From positions 3,619,499-3,683,498 of the forward strand of contig JALGQZ010000015.1 of NCBI GenBank assembly GCA_023105745.1: a stretch of 64,000 nt of DNA, read 5' to 3'. The number at the start of each line of letters is the position of its first letter. Positions within the stretch are counted from its first letter, which is position 1. Positions 22,551 to 33,690 of the stretch are shown here, one piece after another. Origin of the DNA: Austropuccinia psidii (taxonomy: Eukaryota; Basidiomycota; Pucciniomycetes; Pucciniales; Sphaerophragmiaceae). The notes under the pieces were generated by a model, which saw only the letters and a program-made list of their open reading frames with translations, searched no databases and had not been told where the DNA came from. A program made the position numbers and the translations under genes.

Positions 22551-22700
22551 TGTTTGAAGACAATCCAACAGAGGAAAACCAAACCACTGTTGAAATATTG
22601 GTGGAAGAAACTTGTCAAAGCTCTCCAACACCAATAATCACTAAGAAAAAGAAAGCTAAGAAATTATACTTTCCAGGACCCACTATTCAGGACACTGAAG
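22551..22700 (+). other. E2 candidate 5' leader exon, 150 nt
   Basis: It follows TGTCTTTTTTAG and ends GACACTGAAG just before the consensus donor GTGAGT. The frame encodes FEDNPTEENQTTVEILVEE through GPTIQDTEG. Length and splice sites match the E1 counterpart exactly. Joined with phase 1 to an acceptor at 23016 it would continue into the overlapping ORF (IYMSRYKQYYTVYK). That acceptor lacks a good pyrimidine tract, so the link is tentative. Confidence 0.5.
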
Positions 22701-22777
22701 GTGAGTACCTCATTTATAAATTGCCATAAGAAGAATTCCTGTTCTAAAATTCTCTTATTTCTTATTTTTAATAAAAT

Positions 22778-23320
22778 ATGACTACCAGAAGAGGCTCCCA
22801 ATACTCCATTCAATCAGATGGAGCTGGACTTAGAGGTAGAATTGATTCCTCAAAAGGGAAAAGGAAGGGCAATATCCCCAGTGGAACAGAATCCACACAA
22901 GGAAGTGCCTTATCCCAAAGGCAAGTCCCAGAAATGCCCATGATATCTGAACCAGAGTTAGAACTAAGTATGATTGACTCAAAAAGGTACAAATCACATT
23001 CAGAGGGCTCAAATAGACATCTACATGAGCCGGTACAAACAGTACTACACAGTGTACAAAGACAAGGACTGGGAAATGTTGCCCCAAATACACCAAGGAG
23101 TGATGAACTCCTGGCACATCCTGAAAAAGTTCCTCAAAGAAGAGGAAATAGTGAGATACTCCAATGGATGGAATCCACTATCATCCAAACCTCAAATCAA
23201 AAAGATCAAGGAGTACCATGCCAAAAAGAAGGAGGCAGCCAAGGAAGAAGCCCCAGTAGCTTCTACCAGAAAGCCCCAAGTCAACCCACTTCCCCAAGAA
23301 GGGAAGAAGAACAAGAATAA
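22778..23320 (+). pseudogene. E2 truncated Gag, first frame
   Basis: Starts at the same ATG as E1 Gag (MTTRRGSQYSIQSDGAGL) and runs 180 codons, ending at TAA (23318-23320) where E1 continues. Composition is Gln/Ser/Pro/Arg-rich. The capsid domain is absent because of the internal deletion. Confidence 0.7.
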
Positions 23321-23477
23321 GAATTGGAGAAAACCATATTCCCCAAGCTACAGGATTCCAAAAATCCAAAAGGATGCCATGGACAATGTATTCAACATGG
23401 CCAGAACCTTGATGGAATTCAAGGACAAGGAAGAACAAAGAATGAGTGAAGAGGTAGGACAGTGGATGATACCCTAA
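22974..23477 (+). CDS. E2 overlapping ORF in the second frame
   Basis: Open for 167 codons. It encodes the same protein as 5683-6129 of E1 (YKQYYTVYKDKDWEMLPQIH, SYRIPKIQKDAMDNVFNMAR). It stays open past the point where the gag frame is closed by a stop, and ends just after the deletion junction (EEVGQWMIP). Preservation of this frame rather than the gag frame in a deleted copy is the main evidence that it is real. Confidence 0.5.
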   Translation: MTQKGTNHIQRAQIDIYMSRYKQYYTVYKDKDWEMLPQIHQGVMNSWHILKKFLKEEEIVRYSNGWNPLSSKPQIKKIKEYHAKKKEAAKEEAPVASTRKPQVNPLPQEGKKNKNKNWRKPYSPSYRIPKIQKDAMDNVFNMARTLMEFKDKEEQRMSEEVGQWMIP

Positions 23478-23523
23478 TTACACATATCAGATTGTGGTAC
23501 AATCTCTTTTTGGTGGTAGGGAA
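23440..23523 (+). other. E2 deletion junction and polypurine tract
   Basis: At ~23444 gag sequence (CAAAGAATGAG) is joined directly to TGAAGAGGTAGGAC. In E1 the latter lies just downstream of pol on the minus strand (around 540). The deletion therefore spans from gag to after pol. It is followed by TTTTTGGTGGTAGGGAA, the polypurine tract, abutting the 3' LTR. Confidence 0.75.
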
Positions 23524-25446
23524 TGTGAACCTTTGAGATATGACCACATACCCAAAAAGGTCACAAGAAATACTTAAAATAATTATACCTTAAAGATAAC
23601 TACCTTAAAAATGCCATAAATAGGCATAAAACTTTGTTTAACTTAAAAGCCAATGAATAAGAATTTGAAATAAACTACACCATTGGATTCCCCATGGTAA
23701 AATACACATATACCATTTTTATGGCATATCTGTAAAGTCAATATTTAATGAGTTATAAGTAATAATACCTTATAAAAACATGAATCCTTAATTATTTCAA
23801 ATACCAATGAAACAACATGTGAAATAAATGGTACCATTGAATTATCAATGAACATCTACACATGAAACAATTAATAAGCTAATCTCCAAAGTCAATACTT
23901 AAGGACTTAAGCTGAATATATGCACTTTTTTGGTCAATGCACATATTCAAGGATTTTAGCTAATATCTTTTGAAATATACATGATAGAGTGATAAACCAA
24001 AGATAAAGTCACCACGTAATTACTGTATGAATACAGAAATGAACTTTATTACACAAGCTATAAACAAGGTTAAAACCTGTAATGGATTATTAATTAAAAT
24101 CAATAGAGCTGTTGACTACTTTGTTGTGAAAGTGGTCTAAACTTAGAAAACAGTAGACAGCTGGATTCTACTAGTTCATTAGTGAAGAATGATGTATCTA
24201 GTATTACAATATTCAAGGTATAACCCCTTGAAATCATGGTTTGAAGTTTAAAATATTAAATTTCAACAGAAAAGATGAGTTACAAGAAAAATCATCACAA
24301 ATACAGTTTTGATGATTTAATGAAATGCTCTTGGCAGTGTAATGAGGACATGCCAAGCTATAATAATTCACTCCCAGAATAGCTGTAGCGTGTATAACTT
24401 AAGGGTTATTAATGATCAAAGTTAAAGCTTAAATTTGATCATTTAAGATCACTCACTGTAATGTTATTTTAAGCTTAACAGTCATATAGGTGATACAACT
24501 GGTGAATACTATTAGAATATGATTGATACTAATAGAATCCATGAAGTTTAGGCTTCTTCCAAGCCTATGATGTCATCAAAATTAGAGTTATAGTGATAGC
24601 TCTAAATAATGGCATAATTATGAGGTAAGATGGTTTGATCATGATGTAATCATCACCAAACCTTAAAATATTGATCAGTTCTAGTAGAAAGCATCAGTAC
24701 ACGTCTACTAGAAGCCTTCTGGACTCTAGGAGGGAGGTATTTACTATAAATAGAGCTCTTTTTACTCTGTTTTCCCCTCAGACGCTTACAAAAACATTAA
24801 ATCATTAAATCAAATAGGAATTTCTTTCTTCTTTATATATAAAACCTTTATATTAAGGACCAAAGATAATCTTATTATAATAATAATCTCTGACATGATT
24901 ATTACAATCATTTAATTGTTTTGTTTAAATTTCTCTTAAAAACCTCTATTCCACGTAAAATGAAGAAAAATTGTAGTTTCTCTTAAAGCTTATTGTAAAT
25001 ACAATTTAAATAAGGGTATTTAATTTTTTGGCATAAAGGTATTAAAAATTATTATCACAAGCATTAAAAGTAGGTTATTTCTCTTATTGTAATATTTTTT
25101 TCTCTATTATTACTTTAATAATTCTATAATTAATATAAATAGTATTTATATCAATTTATAGCTTTAATATTAGTAATATTACTGTTATTAATTGTTTGTT
25201 ATTAATAAAAAGCAATTTTTTTACACCTTTATTATTTGTTGGTAACAATAATAAAGTACTTTTGAATATATTAATTATCTTATATTAATATATTTATTTA
25301 TTATTTATTTAATAATATAATTTTTTTTATGCCATAATTATAATAATTCTTTATTATCATAATTAATTTTATTTATAAGGACATTCATAGTAAAATAAGT
25401 AAAATATTAGTAATTTTTACTTATTGTTTCATAGTCAAACCTTACA
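23524..25446 (+). repeat. E2 3' LTR, ~1923 bp
   Basis: It begins TGTGAACCTTTGAGATATGACC and ends CCTTACA at 25446, directly before the ACTTG target duplication. It is very similar to the 5' LTR through most of its length, with some substitutions and small indels, so the insertion is not brand new. Confidence 0.9.
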
Positions 25447-25451
25447 ACTTG

Positions 25452-26406
25452 AATAACTTGATAAATAACTCATTAATACTCCAATAATACATTTAAAAGA
25501 GTTGTAAGAGTGATTTGATGCATTGGTTGTGTATTGAAGAAATAAGTAATTGATCTATAACAGAAAGAAAAAATAGATAGTTGAATGCTATTGGAAATAG
25601 TATTATTTTTTGATTTAATATTTTTCTTATTCATTTTGAAAAATTTAAAATGATTAAGAATGATTATAACTAATACTCCCTTGATGGTATTAATGATAAA
25701 GCTGAATAATTGCATGATATTGTAAAAAACAGCAAGAGTAGGCCTCTTGTAAGTATAAAAGATATCACAGAGGCATGCAATGGAACAAGATGAACAGCTA
25801 GTTATTGAGAAAGCATTTACCTTAATTTTCTTAATGATTAAATCACTCATAGTCATTTAAGATTATCATAATTACTTAATTAAGTCAATTTATGTGAATA
25901 CCAACCCATTTATGGTTATGAAAGAAAGAAGTAAAAGCTGTAATTAATCTTTGATTTAAAAATAAGAATATTTCACAAAACGTATTAATTTTACTGGAAA
26001 TCTTATCACAGGTTATATTTTCTGTGAATTTTTGAATGTTCAGCATTTCACATGAAATCATCAAAAGGGGATTGTAAGTAAAGCTTTTTGTTTGAATTAT
26101 TAATTGATAATTATTTTTGTATTTGGTGTAGATTATCCCTTTCTAAATTGATTCTGAAAGCTTCAGAAGAAGTTATCAAGAATTTTGTTTTGAACAATGT
26201 TTTGAAGCTTTTCCTTATTTCTATCTAGAAAAGCAAATAGTGAAGCTATAGCTAGTTGCCATAAGGTAAATTTGTGGATCTTAGTCTAAAAAGTGTTTTA
26301 CTTAATCTTTATAAGTTATTAATGAAAAATGATGAATAATGGACGTGGATACAGGATTCAGAGTTTCTCCTTACCTCCTTGTCATGTCAAAATAGCAGCT
26401 TATTTG
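25452..26406 (-). repeat. B left LTR, fragment 2 of 3
   Basis: Resumes the B LTR after E2. For example AACAGCAAGAGTAGGCCTCTT matches 40566-40590, and the region near 25860-25890 matches 40690-40715. It stops at 26406 at the E3 insertion, in AGCAGCTTATTTG. An AT-rich ORF on the minus strand here is non-coding LTR sequence. Confidence 0.85.
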
Positions 26407-28031
26407 TGTCACAACCACAAATAATAACCCTCCTCAATGGGTGTTGTGGAAATTATAGCCTAAACCAAGTTAGGGCCAATTTGCCAAAACATATCATTTA
26501 TGGCCAATCAGCCCCCTCTAGTGCTCTATGGCCTCTTGGCTATCTCACCTCTTCTCTGGCCATATCCTGACTTCATTGCCCCTCTTGGCCAACTCTCCAC
26601 CACACAGAGCCCCAGGCCATTACCTTTGTTTTTGGGCCTGGGAAGTCCTTTCAATCTTCCAGGGGCCTATGGCCCCTCTAGCCACCACCAGGGCCCTTGT
26701 CCCAACCCCTTATATTAGTGGCGTTCTGGCCTAAATGGCCTTTTTGGGCCATTTAGGCCCCTATGTCCTCTACAGCCTGTGGTCTGTGGGACCCTTAGGC
26801 CCCTTTTGGCACAAATACAATGAAGCCAAAAGGGGCCAAGGGGGTAGTTCATTAGCCCACAAAGCCAGGTGGGTCCCAAACCACCAGTGGGCCCACCAGA
26901 GAAAGTTTTGGCCCCAAACCCCAATCAACACAAAATGGCCAAAAACCACCTTAGGACCCAAATTGGCCAAGAACCACAAAATGGACATAAATCAGTCCAC
27001 AGCCTCTGGAAACCACCAGAGGCCACCAGCTGAGCTCAAAGCAAGGATTCCCCTCCAGTTCAGGGGAAGACTTCTCCTTCTTCAATGCACCCCATACTCA
27101 AGGATCCAGGAGTGGTGCATATATGGTATAATATACCATTATGCACCATTTTTGCTCACCAATCCAATGGTGAATTCTTCAGTACCAAATTCAGTCCCCA
27201 ATCCATCACCATATTTGAATGGGAATTTTCAGCTATTCAGTCTGGAGATTCCCTGGTGGCTACCAGAAGACCATTCAAGGACCCCAACCACCTGACCCTG
27301 CAGGAGTTGGTTGTCAATTCTCATCAGGACTATTCTGGGGTCAATTCTCAGAGGTAACCAATGATTTCAATAATTGTCAAGGCATCAATTATTCAGAATT
27401 CCTTGGACAACTCAACTGGTCCATACAGGTAGTAATCAAGAATCCTGTATGGACTTGGACCAACTGGGCCAATTCATATTCTACTGTGAAAAATTAAGTC
27501 CCACAGTTCAATCCTCAAGATGGCCAGGACTGTATTGGCCCAATTCAGACAATACAGCCAGGTGACTCACCTTCCAGGATCAGCCTTTCAGCTTTTCACA
27601 TATACTGGCCACCTTTCATCACCTGGGGACTTTTTCCCCAGTTAATTGGTAGATTGGATTGATTCTTATCCTTATTTTATTTTACCTTATTAAATTGAAT
27701 ACTGATAATCTTAACTCAGTCTTTTGCACATTTTCTTCTTTGCCTGTCAGTGGATATTGGTGGTCATATCCTTTACTAATTCCATTGTTCTTTCTGGAAG
27801 GTTGAAAAAGTGAGTTGAGGATTCATTTGGTTGGCTCTTTGGCTTTTGGGTTTCTTATTATCCTAGCCATTGGCTTCCTTTTCTTTTATACTTTTGGAAT
27901 ACTTGTCTATAACTTTATTATTCCTTAAAGAAATATATTCGTCTTATTTATTTAATCTTTGGAGCCATCCAAGTGAGTTCTTGATTCCTGAGTGCCAGGC
28001 CACTCTTGCTTCCAAAAGAGCCCCTGTGACA
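26407..28031 (+). repeat. E3 5' LTR, 1625 bp
   Basis: It starts TGTCACAACCACAAATAATA and ends AGCCCCTGTGACA at 28031. The first 700 bp are GC-rich with very many GGCC tetramers. A 36-nt inverted repeat lies at 27113-27148. The outer part is AT-rich. ORFs here are by-products of the GC-rich composition. Confidence 0.92.
27113..27148. repeat. Inverted repeat around TATA-like core in E3 5' LTR
   Basis: The arms TGGTGCATATATGGTAT and ATACCATTATGCACCA surround a short AAT. The match is near-perfect. The same 36 nt occur in the 3' LTR at 35197-35232. The centre contains GGTATAATATACC, so it may be the promoter core or a protein-binding dyad. Confidence 0.8.
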
Positions 28032-28724
28032 TTATATCAATTAACTCATAATTTCTTTTCATTATTTTCATTCATTCTTTTATCATTCTGATTCACTCAT
28101 TTCATCAAAATTATGACTCTTTGGTTTATGAACTTTATCATCTTTTGTCACCTCTCAATTTTCTCTAATTCATTCCTCATTTTGAAAATTGAAACATGAC
28201 ACAATTTTTATTTCTGTTTTTCTCCTTCAAATCTTATTTAAAATAAGCAAATTAATTTCATTCTTAATTCAGGCGTAATCTCATTTTTTCATTTGATTTT
28301 TCAAATTGGTCATCAAGATTGTTCAGAAACACTCTTCATACCAAGTTTTATTTTGAATTATTCTTGAAGAAATTTTTTCATTTTTAGGAAGACTTCACTT
28401 GAACTGATTTGATTGATTGATTTGACATAAAATTGATTTACCTGAAGATTTCATTTATTTTGATGATTTTTCACATTGGAAATTTTGACATAAATTGATT
28501 TTTTCTCAAGAATATTGATTGATTAATTTCCTGCAAGTTTTGGATTTTGACTGTTTGACATATTGATTCATTTATTTCAAGTTTCATTTGATATTTAACT
28601 AATTTATTTCCCTGAAGATTTTTTATTTTAAATCATTGAATTTCCTCAAGATTTGATTGTAAATTTTTGACTTCAAGCAAATTCTGATTTTATTCATTTG
28701 TTTTTAAGTTTTATTCCTGAAATC
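28032..28724 (+). other. E3 leader
   Basis: AT-rich leader between LTR and gag, without a gene. Directly after the LTR the sequence is TTATATCAATTAACTCATA. E4 has TTAAATTAATTAACTCATA at the same place. There is no TGG typical of a tRNA primer-binding site, so the priming mode is unclear. Much of the remainder is built from repeats of TTGATTGATT/TTCAAG type. Confidence 0.55.
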
Positions 28725-30010
28725 ATGCCCATTCAACATTCACCTCCTGAAAGACAGACCAGATCTCAGGCCAGAGCTCAAGCTGTTGTTACTCCAACTC
28801 CAAGAGCGCCTCTTGATGGCACCCCAGCAGTTCCTCAACTGAGGGCCCCACATGGAAGGAAGGAAGAGGGCCAAGAAGATAAAGCTCATTCTCAGGAGTA
28901 GTTGGCGGATTCCCAGAACTTTCAAGGACCACCCTCAAAGGTCCAGGTGAAGATGGTGAAGAGGAGGAGGAGAATTCTGTGGAAGAGGAAGAGTCTGATG
29001 GTACTGAAGGTTTTCCTGCTCCCATGGGGGCATCCCAAGGTACTGGAGGACTAACTCTAGCCCAGTCTGATAAGCCTGTCTCTCATCAGTCTGAACCATC
29101 CTTATTGGCTATTATGCAGCAGATGACTCAAATTATGGCCAATTTTCAAGCAGCTTCAGTTTCTGAGTCATCAAGACCACCAGCCTTCAAGACTCCATCT
29201 ATGAAGGCACCAGAATGCATTGATGGGACTCAGCCCTTCAAAGTCAGAAGCTTCATCAAGTCTTGTCAATTGATCTTTCATAATTATCCAGCAAAGTTCT
29301 CTCAAGAAAGAAAGAAATTTCTCTATGCCACTTAATTTCTCATTGGAAGGGCTACAAAATGGATTGAGCCTTACCTTTCCAATCTCACCAATCAAGATCC
29401 AAAATTACCTCCTCAATTCATGGAGCTTATTTTAATCTCAACTCTTCACCTTATTTGGGGACCCAAATGAAGTCAGAAAAGCTGAAGCAAAATTGGATTC
29501 TCTAAGAATGAAAGAAGGTGACAATGTTTCTTTATACATAGAATATTTCAGAAGTTTGGTTTCAAGAATTGGTGATTGTGGTGAAAGGGCTCTTGTTCAT
29601 CATTTCAGGAAGGGATTACCATCCAGGATTTCGGATCAGTTGGCCTCCCATTGTTCAAGAATTGACTCTCTTTAAGACTTAATGGACGTTACCCTGGAGC
29701 TTGATACAAGGTACAATGAGAGACAAAAAGAGAAGAAGCCTAAAGCCTCAAAGTCAAATTCTTCTCATCCTCAAAATTCTTCAAGCTCAAGTCAAAGGAA
29801 GAAGATGAATTTTCAGAAGAGGGACAAGCCCCATTCTTCTTTATTGAATAAATACTTCAGGTTGATGAATTCTGAAAAGGAAAGAAGAATCAAGGAGGGT
29901 CTATGTACCTATTGTGGTGGGAAGCATAGTCTTTAGTCCTGTTTCAAAAGGCCTCAAAACAAGCTTACCCAATCATCAGGGAATTTTTTCAGCCAGGGAA
30001 AAGCCTGCAT
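28725..30010 (+). pseudogene. E3 Gag, frameshifted
   Basis: Starts MPIQHSPPERQTRSQARAQA at 28725. The frame is lost near 28850 and resumes in another frame at 28979 (SDGTEGFPAPMGASQ). The capsid domain shows FKTPSMKAPECIDGTQPFKV, then TAA at 29333-29335, and continues in a shifted frame as FRSLVSRIGDCGERALVHHF. The C-terminal zinc-binding motif CTYCGGKHS ends in a stop where E4 continues to a fourth Cys. At least two frameshifts and three stops make it non-functional. E4 gag serves as the reference. Confidence 0.85.
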
Positions 30011-30022
30011 GAAGATCATGTT

Positions 30023-33000
30023 GTGTTCAATGGTCTTCACTGTTTTCCATCCAGAGAACAATTGTTCTTTCTGAATACTGGTGTCAAAACTTCTCTTAAA
30101 TTCTTTGATTTTTCTTCTCTCTCTGATTTTTTTTACAGTATTCTCATTGATTCTGGTGCTACCAACTCATTTATTGCAAAGCAGTTTGTTAACAAGCATT
30201 CATTGACTACGTCAGAACTCCCAGAGAAAATTTCTCTTATCATTTTGGACTCCTCTGAGTCCCCTTCCTTATTTGTGACTCACCATACTAGATATATGGT
30301 TGAACTTCCTTCATTCCCAAGCTTTGAATGGGAATTTTTAGTCATTGATACTCCCAAGGGAGAAGACCTCATATTGGGGTTTGACTTTGTTCATCATTTT
30401 AATCCTTCTATTGATTGGATGCAAGGGCTAATCACCTTCAGTGCTGATAATAAGGACTATTATGATCCTTCAAAATCTTTCAGTAATGACTTTTCTTCTT
30501 CCAGATCTAGTGCAGCTCTGGTTGGTGACTCTAGAACACCATTATTTCCATCTTCTGTCCATATTCCCTCCCTTAATTACCATCAGTCATTACTATAATC
30601 TAGAGATGAAGTCTTCAGAGAGATTCAAGATGTTGGAGAGCATAATTCTGTATCTTCACTTCATCCCTTCTTTGGGAATATGGACCTTCCTCCTTCATCT
30701 TATCATGACTCCCTGGAGGAGTTGTGGGATGAAGAGAAAGAGCCAGAAGAAATAGAAAGCATGATGGAGGTTGTTAATTCTGTCTATCACCAGTACTTGG
30801 ATGTATTCTCCAAGGTGAAAGAAGAGAAACTTCCTCCTCACTGCACCTGTGATCATCATGTTGAGCTGGAGGGGTCTCTACCTCCAGCTGGAGTGATATA
30901 CTCTTTATCAAACCAAGAGTCAGATACACTCAGGGCCTACATTTCAGAGAATGTAGAGAAAGGTTTAATCCAGAAAAGCTCCTCTTCATCAGGAGCACCT
31001 GTCCTCTTTGTTAAAAAGAAAGATGGTGGCCTCTGTTTGTGTGTTGATTACTGCAAACTCAATGCTGTGACTAGAAAGAACAAGTATCCTGTTCCTCCTA
31101 TGAACCAGCTTCTGAATGTCTTTAATGGCTCTTCTATCTTCTCCAAGATTAATCTGCATGGTGCATAAAACCTGGTCAGAACCAAGGAGGGTGATGAACA
31201 TCTGACAGCTTTTAGAACTAAATATGACAGTTTTGAATACTTGGGTATGCCATTTGAGCTCACCAATGCTCCTGTGTCCTTTCAAAATCTTGTCAATGAT
31301 ATTCTCCAAGATCTTCTTGATGTTTATGTTGTGGTTTATTTGGATGAAATTATGGTCTTTCTCAAATCTGAGGAAGAACATGTCACTAATGTGTCCACTG
31401 TTCTTACCGGACTCAGAGCCGATAACCTCTTTTCTAAGGCTTCAAAGTGGCTATTTCATGTTACTAGTGTTGAGTATCTAGGCTATCTTGTTTCTTCTGA
31501 AGGCCTCAAGATGGACCAAGAAGAATTCCAGAAGATTCTCAATTTTCCACCTCCAACAAACCTCAAGGCTCTTCAATACTTGCTTGGCTTTGCCAATTTC
31601 TACTGCCATTTCATCAGGAATTATTCAAAGAAAATAAGTTAACTCACCAGTTTCCTCAAGAAATATTCCTCTTTCCCCCCAATGAGGAAGCTCTTAGTCA
31701 GTTTCACCAACTCAAAGAGGCTTTCACCACTGCTCCAATCCTTCTCTACCAACCATTGTAGAGACCAATGCATCCAATTATGCCTTGGGTGCTGTACTGA
31801 GTCAGGTCTATGACTCAGGAAAACATCCCATTGCATTTGACAGCTTCAAGCTTATTCCAGAAGAGCTCAAATATGAGATTCATGACAAGGAACTACTTGG
31901 AGTAGTCTGGGCTCTCAAGTGCTGGAGGGCTTTTCTTCTTTCCCTTTCTTCTCCTTTTGAGGTTTTCACCAATCATTCTTCCCTTAAATAATTCATGTAT
32001 TCAAAAGTCCTTACTTGCCATCAAGCCCGCTGGGATGATATCCTCTCTGAATTTCATTTCTCAATCACTTACCATCCCAGCTGCCTAGCTACTCTTCTGG
32101 ACACTTTATCACCTCGGGAAACTGTTTATCCGGAGAGTGGTGAGGATTTTATCAGCAATTATCCAATGAATTTTCAACAGCTCATCAAGCAGGATGAAGT
32201 CCAACCTTCAAGATATTTTTCAGTCAAGGTAGAATATTTTTCAAATTTGATTTATTTAATTCAGAGGGCTCTATGGCAAGATTCTCAGTACAGGAGTATT
32301 CTTCAGGAACTGGGTAAAGGTAAATCTGTCCAATATTATTCTCTTGATTCCTCTTCCCAACTTCTATTATTAAAAGATTTGGTGGTGGTCCCAAATGACC
32401 CCACAATTCAACTCAGTATCCTTCAAAAGCATCATGATTCTCCTCCAGCTGGACACCCTGGCAAAGAGAAAACTCTCTTGTCAAGCAGGATTTCCACTGG
32501 TACGGAATGACTCAATTCTTCAAGGATTATGTCTCATCCTGTCAACAATGTTCAAGAAACAAGAATATTCATCACAAGAAGTTTGGATTCCTCAAACCTC
32601 TTCCAATTCCAAATGATCTTTGGATTTGTCTTTCAATGGACTTCATCACTAAACTGCCACTGTCCAATTCTTTTGATTCAATTCTGGTAATAGTGGACAG
32701 GTTTCCAAAAATGGTGGTTTGTATTACAACAATGTCTTCAATCACTTCACTGGATTTGGCGCATTTATTCATCAAGAATATCTTTTCAAAGCATGTCCTC
32801 CCATCAAGAATTGTCAGTTATAAAGGTTCACTTTTTGTTTCTTCCTTTTGGACAAATCTTTGTCAGAAGCTCAAGATTTCAAGAGATCTGTCAACTGCTT
32901 ACCATCCAGAAACTGATGGACAGACAGAGAGGGTAAATCAGATACTATTACAGTACCTTTGGATATATGTCAGTTATCATCAAGATGATTGGAGCACCTG

Positions 33001-33690
33001 GCTCACTCTGGCTGAATCTTCTTACAATAGCTCTGACCACTCTTCAAAAAAACAATCACTTTTTTTTACTGTTTATGGAAGAGATCCACAATTTGACTCA
33101 GCTCACATTACTCAAGACACTCCTGCTGGAAGGTTATCAAAAAAATACAATCAGTACATCAAGATGTCAAGAGAGAACCTGAAGCTGCCATAAACAGGTT
33201 TAAGAGGTATGCAGATAAAGTAGAGGAAGTCCACCTGTTTTCAATCCTGGTGACATGGTATGGCTTTCTTCCAAGAACATCAAATCAGCCAGACCCACCA
33301 AAAAACTGTCTGAAAGATGGTTGGGTCCTTTTCCAATCTTGAATAAAGTCAGTAATCATCCCTACCACCTCAGGGCTTCTAACTCAATGGAAATCCATCC
33401 ATCCAGTCTTCCATATTTCCCTCCTTGAACCAGTCAAGACATCAACAATCCCAAATTGGCATCAAGAGCCTCCTCCTCCAATCATCATTGAAGAAGAAGA
33501 GGAATGGGAATTCTCTCAAATACTGGATTCATAGCTCAAGAGAAGAAAATTATGGTATCTGGTGGAATGGAAAGGTTTCAATCAATACCAAGAAAGATCC
33601 ACTTGGGAACCAGCCCAAAACCTCAAGAATTGCCCTGAACTTGTCAAGGATTTCCATTCTTTATATCCTAACAAGCCGGGCCCCAATTCT
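30023..33690 (+). pseudogene. E3 Pol: protease, RT, RNase H, integrase, chromodomain
   Basis: Protease: [15 protein letters not shown] at ~30150. [16 protein letters not shown] then YLDEIMVF at ~31335, where E4 has YLDD, so a catalytic Asp is Glu. RNase H at ~31765 reads ETNASNYALG against ETDASDYALG in E4. Integrase at ~32810 reads SYKGSLF against NDRGSLF in E4, losing the second catalytic Asp; the first Asp (MDFITKLP) and Glu (TDGQTERVNQ) remain. The chromodomain is recognisable at ~33555-33690 (MEWKGF...STWEPAQNL). Several stops and frameshifts occur in addition (e.g. after NLHGA at 31168). The natural stop is missing. Thoroughly dead. Confidence 0.9.

Larger units (their letters stand above)
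20089..25446 (+). mobile_element. E2: internally deleted, non-autonomous copy of the E1 family
   Basis: Two LTRs of ~1.95 kb flank only ~1.46 kb of internal DNA. A perfect 5-bp target-site duplication ACTTG (20084-20088 and 25447-25451) brackets it. The interior keeps the leader, the 150-nt exon, the first part of gag and the polypurine tract. All of capsid, protease, RT, RNase H and integrase are missing. It lies inside the left LTR of element B. It could only have moved using proteins of a full relative, unless the deletion came after insertion. Confidence 0.93.

Noticed and set aside
25473..25856. 127-codon minus-strand ORF
   Set aside because: Lies in the B LTR and is AT-rich with Ile/Asn/Lys bias; the matching stretch of the right B LTR is not open in this frame as far as I can see.
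26735..27295. 186-codon ORF and overlapping ORFs in the E3 LTR
   Set aside because: GC-rich GGCC-rich LTR sequence gives few stops by chance. The frames are not maintained between the two LTRs.
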